Of a DNA stretch of 64,000 nucleotides, positions 61,001-64,000 are shown one piece after another. Made by a program: the position numbers and the translations under genes. Source of the DNA: Amaurobius ferox (lineage: Eukaryota > Arthropoda > Arachnida > Araneae > Amaurobiidae); contig OX578146.1 of NCBI GenBank assembly GCA_951213105.1, positions 48,763,275 to 48,827,274 of the forward strand, given 5' to 3'. How positions within the stretch are numbered: position 1 is the stretch's first letter; every line of letters begins with the position of its first letter. The notes under the pieces were generated by a model. It saw only the letters and a program-made list of their open reading frames with translations. It did no database searches and was not told the origin of the DNA.

Positions 61001-63629
61001 CTCACGAACATACGCATTAACACAGACATCACATTAAAAACATTCGATTCGAGTTCAGGGATTGCTTGAAACGTGTTTTTCCGTTGAAAAGCCGAATTCG
61101 AATTTCTATCCCGTCGCAATACTGTCCCTATACATTATGTTTGTAATGAAAGGAAAACTGTCAATATTAAACATAAAATTTTACCGATTTTTCAGAAACA
61201 TAAGATTAATGGAATATTTTTTCCTTCTTTCCTGTAAAAATAGCATGTAAAAGGTTGCATTTAAGAAGCTAAATATTAGGCACGAAATGGAATAAACGAT
61301 AATTATTCTATTGTACTTTTATACTTAAATGGCTCTTTATTTTTGTCTGTCTAAAAACACTAAAATGAAGAAAGATACAGTATTTTTGTTTTCCCCTTGT
61401 GAAAACTGGGAAAGGGTGTTGTTGTTGTTGAGACCCAGACCGTCCGACCTACCAGAAAGGTGTAAGGTAACTGTTTGGACGGCCGGGAAGTGCCACCCAA
61501 TTTAGACCGGAACCCAGTGGGGGAGGCATCCACAGGGACCGTACCCTCCTTCTCCTACCACCAACCTTTCGGAAAGACTTACGGATCCACATGTTTAACG
61601 TGATTGTACTCCTCGTGAACACGACGGCAGTTTTGGCAGTGGTGGGAATCGAACCCGAGCCTACCGAGTGCAATTCCCACGCGTTAACCACTGGGCTACC
61701 GCGCCCCCTGGGAAAGGGTGTTGCAGACCTAGACCGTCCGACTCACCCAAGGGCTAGAGCAGCTGTTTGGACGGCCGGTGGGAAAGAGTGCTATGCCTAG
61801 GACCCCAGACTGTCTTAATCGGGCTCTGTGGGGGAAAATATTAAGTGATTTATTACATTATACGATACATGTAGTGATCTGAACAACTTGCTGCATTTGA
61901 TTTCTATTGTTATATTATAATTTACACACATATGTATATGCATACCGTATATGCAATATAAGACTGTTTAGAAAAAAAAATTGATCCCTGGTTTTGGAGG
62001 TATAAAAAGATTTGCAATCTTACCATTCCATCCTGGATATCCACCCCCTGTACCTACAGCAACACCTCCACCATTCCAATGTCCAGCCCCTGCACCTGCA
62101 ACAGCACCTCCACCATTCCAATTTCCTGTTTTTGAAAATAAAGTAAAATAAGATAAAAAAATTAACAAGAACGATCAATCATGCTTAAAGCATTGATTAT
62201 GAAACACTTTCCAACTTCAATGCAATTTTATTTAAACATCTCTAAAATGCAATACATTCCTCGGTAATATTTTAAAACTTATCACAATACTACATTAATT
62301 TATTATATTTGAAAACTCTTCATCTAAAAAAATGAACTTCATTCAAATAACGGCATTGAAATATAAATTGCCTGGTTTAAACATCTCTAAAATGCGATAC
62401 ATTCCTCGGTAACATTTTTAAAATTATCATAATACTGCGATAATTTATTATATTTTAAAACTTCATCGAAAACAACTGAAATTCATTCAAATGACGTCAT
62501 AGAAAAAATAACACGCCTGGCTCTCTCTATTAAAGCAGCATTTCATTCATAACATTTTCCCATTCATTTCATTTATCACAGTAGTACTAAAATAATTTAT
62601 TTTATTTAAAAACTTAAGACCATGGAGCTACAAGTAATTAAACTCTATGCTTAAAACTTCATCGAAAAAAATCGTTCTTCTCTCTGTAAAATCAGTGAAT
62701 GTTTTATTCATATCAGCTATGCAGACTCCATGAGTTAAATAATTTTGCGTTAAAGAAATACAGCAATTCTTATACAACTCATCCTACACATTTTGCTGTT
62801 TACATTTTACATAAATGAAAAATAGGCTTCGTTGTAGAAATAATCAAATTTGGATGATCATTTAAACTCAAATATATTGAAATTGCGTCGTTTCAGTATG
62901 TATATGCACATAATTTAAGCAAAAATAAAGCGGTTTTAGGACGGATACAACACTCAATATAAATTAAAAAGAACTTTAAAAATGACGATTTTGAGACAAG
63001 ATAGATGCCATATTTCATTTTGAAGTGGGTCACGCGATCTTTTCATATCATGGTCACGAGATCGCTTCATATAAGAGGTGTAATTATTATTTTAATTTTT
63101 ATTTAAAAAACTACTGCATATATTTTGTTGAAATTTTTTTTATATATTTTATGGAATAATTTGAATATTACCTAAAATTTTCGAAGCAATTTGTGAATTT
63201 TAAATCCGCTTAAAAAATGTTTTAAGAATTAGGTCCCATAGGGTTCAATGTATTTCATTTTTTCAACCCGGGTTCAATCCAAAACTAATTGGGTGATATT
63301 ATTCATTTATATTCCCATAGGTCCTACAGACCGTATGAACAACATACTAAAATTTCATTTTGATTAAGTCATTTTTACGGCAGTTATCGTGCTGACGGAC
63401 AGACAGACAGACAGAACAAAGTCATAAACACTTTTCAAATTTATTTTAAAGTGTTAACAAAAAGCCTATACGTAAACTATTGGCATTAAATAATTTATGG
63501 ACATCTGCCAAGCAAGTTAGAAGCTGATGTTATTTACAAAACTTATTACATTAACAATATAGAATGATAAAATCTTACCGGGTTGATTATCGTTGCCTGC
63601 ACCAGCGGCCCCATTGTTTTCACCATATC
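51905..63629 (-). CDS. Glycine-rich protein gene, 3' part (at least 3 coding exons plus a UTR exon)
   Basis: Four - strand exons fit one transcript: 63579-63629, 62024-62125, 52248-52324 (TAA at 52275-52277) and a UTR exon 52040 down to about 51905. Every visible coding junction is phase 1 with G|G across the splice, and both internal exons are multiples of three, so they are symmetric 1-1 exons. The protein reads G-YGENNGAAGAG..., then NWNGGG and HWNGGG repeats with Ala/Val/Gly spacers and GGGYPGWNG, and finally GNPFDFVRDFFGRGRR-stop. Low complexity rich in Gly, Asn and Trp suggests a secreted structural, cuticular or defence-type protein, but the family is not recognised. The 5' end with any signal peptide lies right of the window. 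Further small exons between 52.3 and 62.0 kb may have been missed. Confidence 0.65.
52248..52324 (-). CDS. Glycine-rich gene, terminal coding exon
   Basis: On the - strand the acceptor is CTCCCTTTTAG and the donor is GTAAGTTT after 52248. It enters in phase 1 (G|GT) and encodes GNPFDFVRDFFGRGRR then TAA at 52275-52277. Linkage to the exons 10 kb upstream rests on matching phase and strand; this exon is not itself glycine-rich. Confidence 0.55.
52795..52898 (+). repeat. 52-bp tandem duplication
   Basis: TATGTAAAATAAAACTCTAATAAAGTTC...TTGATTCATTGTTTTCAC occurs twice without change. The unit resembles the head of dispersed family A (AAACTCCAGTAAAGTTCAATAAGTT). Confidence 0.9.
53640..54110 (-). 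other. GC-rich island with an open - strand frame (possible retroelement piece)
   Basis: This block is markedly GC-rich against its surroundings. On the - strand 54103-53657 is open for 148 codons, rich in Pro, Ala, Arg and His, with strongly GC-biased third positions. I do not recognise the protein. To its 3' side on the same strand are AATAAA (near 53300) and a run of unique-looking sequence, so it may be the tail and LTR of a degraded LTR element, or a foreign or processed insertion. No repeat ends or target duplications were found. Confidence 0.4.
54111..54722. other. Intron sequence, mixed composition
   Basis: 54111-54420 is intermediate in GC and probably belongs to the same insertion as the GC island. 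54421-54722 is AT-rich. No exon is recognised. Confidence 0.4.
54723..54898 (+). repeat. 45-bp tandem repeat, four units
   Basis: AATCCTTACTTAATCTTTCTCATTTATCATT...ATAAAAGTTTT starts at 54723, 54768, 54813 and 54858; the last unit is diverged at its end. Confidence 0.95.
55370..55920 (+). repeat. Dispersed repeat family A, copy 3 (5'-truncated)
   Basis: From CCACAGAACCACTATATTTC onward it matches the second half of copies 1 and 2 (AATCCAATTATATATTCTTGTAGG, ACTATAAAAGCTTT, TTTTTATCTATTAGG, ATAAGCATTCAAAGT). An AT microsatellite at 55838-55858 and an A run at about 55717-55737 have grown inside it. Confidence 0.72.
56300..56880 (+). repeat. Dispersed repeat family C, copy 2
   Basis: The stretch matches 16105-16645. 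It carries a 15-base C run followed by (CA)n at 56417-56448, where copy 1 has a 16-base G run. Confidence 0.75.
56881..59100. other. Non-coding intron sequence of the glycine-rich gene
   Basis: The stretch contains a 20-base G run (58025-58044) and an 18-base T run (about 58126-58143). An open + strand frame at 58427-58774 (ending CTDCINCD) is probably repeat sequence and shows no known family. No - strand exon with the phase-1 pattern was found. Confidence 0.45.
59126..59193. repeat. Perfect 28-bp inverted repeat (hairpin)
   Basis: ATGATTAAAATAACCCACAT... (59126-59153) and its exact complement ...ATGTGGGTTATTTTAATCAT (59166-59193) flank a 12-nt spacer. It is followed directly by a 63-bp tandem duplication (59195-59325). 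Confidence 0.95.
59195..59325 (+). repeat. 63-bp tandem duplication
   Basis: GTAAGTAGT.GTGAAATTCAGTTTAGTTATAGTAATAAAAGA...GATGTAT occurs from 59195 and again from 59258, with a smaller duplication of GTAAGTAGTTGTGAAATT inside. Confidence 0.9.
59549..59829 (+). mobile_element. tRNA-derived SINE, full length
   Basis: The head contains an A-box-like AGTCCAGTGGTTAGCG and a B-box-like GGGTTCTATTCCCGC (canonical GGTTCGATTCC with one change) at tRNA-like spacing. The body includes ACGTTAAACATGTGGGTCCG, CCCCCACTGGGTTCCGGTC and CCGGGCCGTCCAAACAG. The 3' end is a (GAA)n tail. A perfect 14-bp target-site duplication, AAGCATTGCAGGTG, is at 59535-59548 and 59830-59843. It is non-coding and would be copied by a partner LINE. 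Confidence 0.92.
60236..60284 (+). repeat. SINE 3' fragment with target-site duplication
   Basis: CATTACACCTTTCTGGTAGGTCGGACGG...CAACAACA is the last ~49 bp of the SINE type at 61422-61708. It is flanked by ACACCCTTTCACCAT (60221-60235) and ACACCCTCTCACCAT (60285-60299), one mismatch. It is an extreme 5' truncation. Confidence 0.75.
60337..61156 (+). repeat. Dispersed repeat family B, copy 3 (diverged)
   Basis: The outer parts match copy 2: AAAAAATCTGATGTGAACTGCA.TGACTTTCC at the left, and CATTCGTTCGTGAAATATCG.ATCCATAGA, GAATTCGAATTTC and CAATACTGTCC.TATACATTATG at the right. The middle is diverged or replaced. Confidence 0.65.
61422..61708 (-). mobile_element. tRNA-derived SINE, second full copy
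   Basis: On the - strand it starts GGGGGCGCGGTAGCCCAGTG (A box) and has GGGTTCGATTCCCACC (B box, canonical). It has the same body as 59549-59829 and a (CAA)n tail. A 15-bp target-site duplication, TGGGAAAGGGTGTTG, is at 61407-61421 and 61709-61723. It is better preserved in the head than the first copy. Confidence 0.92.
61724..61778 (-). repeat. 55-bp mini SINE-like insertion
   Basis: On the - strand it runs from CCGGCCGTCCAAACAGCTGC to GACGGTCTAGGTCTG. It is flanked by TGGGAAAGGGTG (within 61709-61723) and TGGGAAAGAGTG (61779-61790). It shares start and middle with 15640-15698 and differs from the full SINE in the segment after CAAACAG. Confidence 0.82.
62024..62125 (-). CDS. Glycine-rich gene, internal repeat exon
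   Basis: On the - strand the acceptor is TTTTCAAAAACAG and the donor is GTAAGATTG. The 102-nt phase 1-1 exon has two related halves: NWNGGGAVAGAGAG and HWNGGGVAVGTGGG, then YPGWN. The near-identical DNA of the halves (CATTGGAATGGTGGAGGTG against AATTGGAATGGTGGAGGTG) shows a recent internal duplication. Confidence 0.75.
62126..63578 (-). other. Intron of the glycine-rich gene
   Basis: Two related segments, AAACATCTCTAAAATGC.ATACATTCCTCGGTAA (about 62235 and 62378), form a diverged ~143-bp tandem. A (GACA)n tract lies at about 63397-63414. No further phase-1 exon was found. Confidence 0.55.
63579..63629 (-). CDS. Glycine-rich gene, internal exon
   Basis: On the - strand the acceptor is TTTTTAATTTCAG before 63629 and the donor is GTAAGATTT after 63579. 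The 51-nt phase 1-1 exon encodes YGENNGAAGAGNDNQP flanked by split Gly codons. The other two frames are less plausible: one has a stop, the other breaks the phase pattern. Confidence 0.65.
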
Positions 63630-64000
63630 CTGAAATTAAAAAAAAAAATAATTTCAGGTTTTAGTCACCAAAAAACATAAACACAGAATTTTTTTATGCA
63701 TTATTTGTGCTGGTAAGTGAGGAAGATTCACATATTTAAAGGTCAATACATATATCATAGTTGATCAAGTACAGTATATTTTAAAGGAAAGCTAAAATGA
63801 AGTAATGTTAAACGATTTCTTTTTATCACTTTTTCTGCCATACATAGTGCGTTTGTAATACTGTGTTGAGGGTAAAATTTCAGCAATCAAATTTTAATAG
63901 ATTTGCCTGCATTCTTTAACACGAATACGTCTTTTGACATGTCTTTAACATGATAACAGTCTTTTGACATGAATAACGTCTATCTATCCGGTTGTAATCG
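63630..64000. other. Right edge, upstream intron of the glycine-rich gene
   Basis: AT-rich sequence follows the acceptor of the 63.6-kb exon. A short direct repeat, TCTTTTGACATG, occurs near 63930 and 63960. No exon is recognised. Confidence 0.5.

Overview
The window is animal nuclear DNA. It is AT-rich, its genes are split by multi-kilobase introns with ordinary GT-AG borders, and most of the sequence is decayed or nested transposons. The mix (Tc1/mariner and pogo elements, RNase H-bearing LINEs, a tRNA-like SINE with (GAA)n/(CAA)n tails, long TA-flanked inverted-repeat elements) and a glycine-rich secreted-type gene fit an arthropod, most likely an arachnid. The taxon is inferred, not shown.

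Two host genes are supported. (1) On the + strand, eight exons from 10779 to 49668 join in frame into a mitochondrial carrier recognisable as the S-adenosylmethionine carrier SLC25A26 (SAMC). All three carrier signatures are present; only a short first exon is missing. (2) On the - strand, from beyond the right edge down to about 51905, small phase-1 exons encode a Gly/Asn/Trp-rich protein ending in a short basic tail, with an intron in the 3' UTR. The two genes are convergent, with about 2 kb between their 3' ends.

Layout. 1-1215: right end of a pogo/Tigger (jerky-like) transposon. 1216-10778: AT-rich flank with a dispersed repeat, a dead Tc1-like transposase (about 6.2-6.7 kb) and a SINE remnant. 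10779-49668: SLC25A26. Its introns hold a mariner copy (17.1-18.4 kb), a long-inverted-repeat TA-flanked element split by a LINE (18.4-23.2 kb), a minisatellite, a Tc1-like element (24.3-25.5 kb), a 6-kb non-coding LTR retrotransposon with near-identical 1.9-kb LTRs (28.6-34.6 kb), and two ~775-bp long-inverted-repeat elements carrying transposase scraps (40.1 and 46.4 kb). 49.7-52 kb: intergenic, with a dispersed repeat. 52-64 kb: introns of the glycine-rich gene, with a GC-rich open island, tandem repeats, SINEs and a strong hairpin.

The observations most worth following are a ~57-bp SINE-like mini-repeat with its own target-site duplications, the coding-free LTR element whose two LTRs differ only at their last bases, the reconstructed glycine-rich gene, and a 31-bp partial copy of SLC25A26 coding sequence inside its own intron. 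No tRNA, rRNA or CRISPR feature was found, and no bacterial-type operon.
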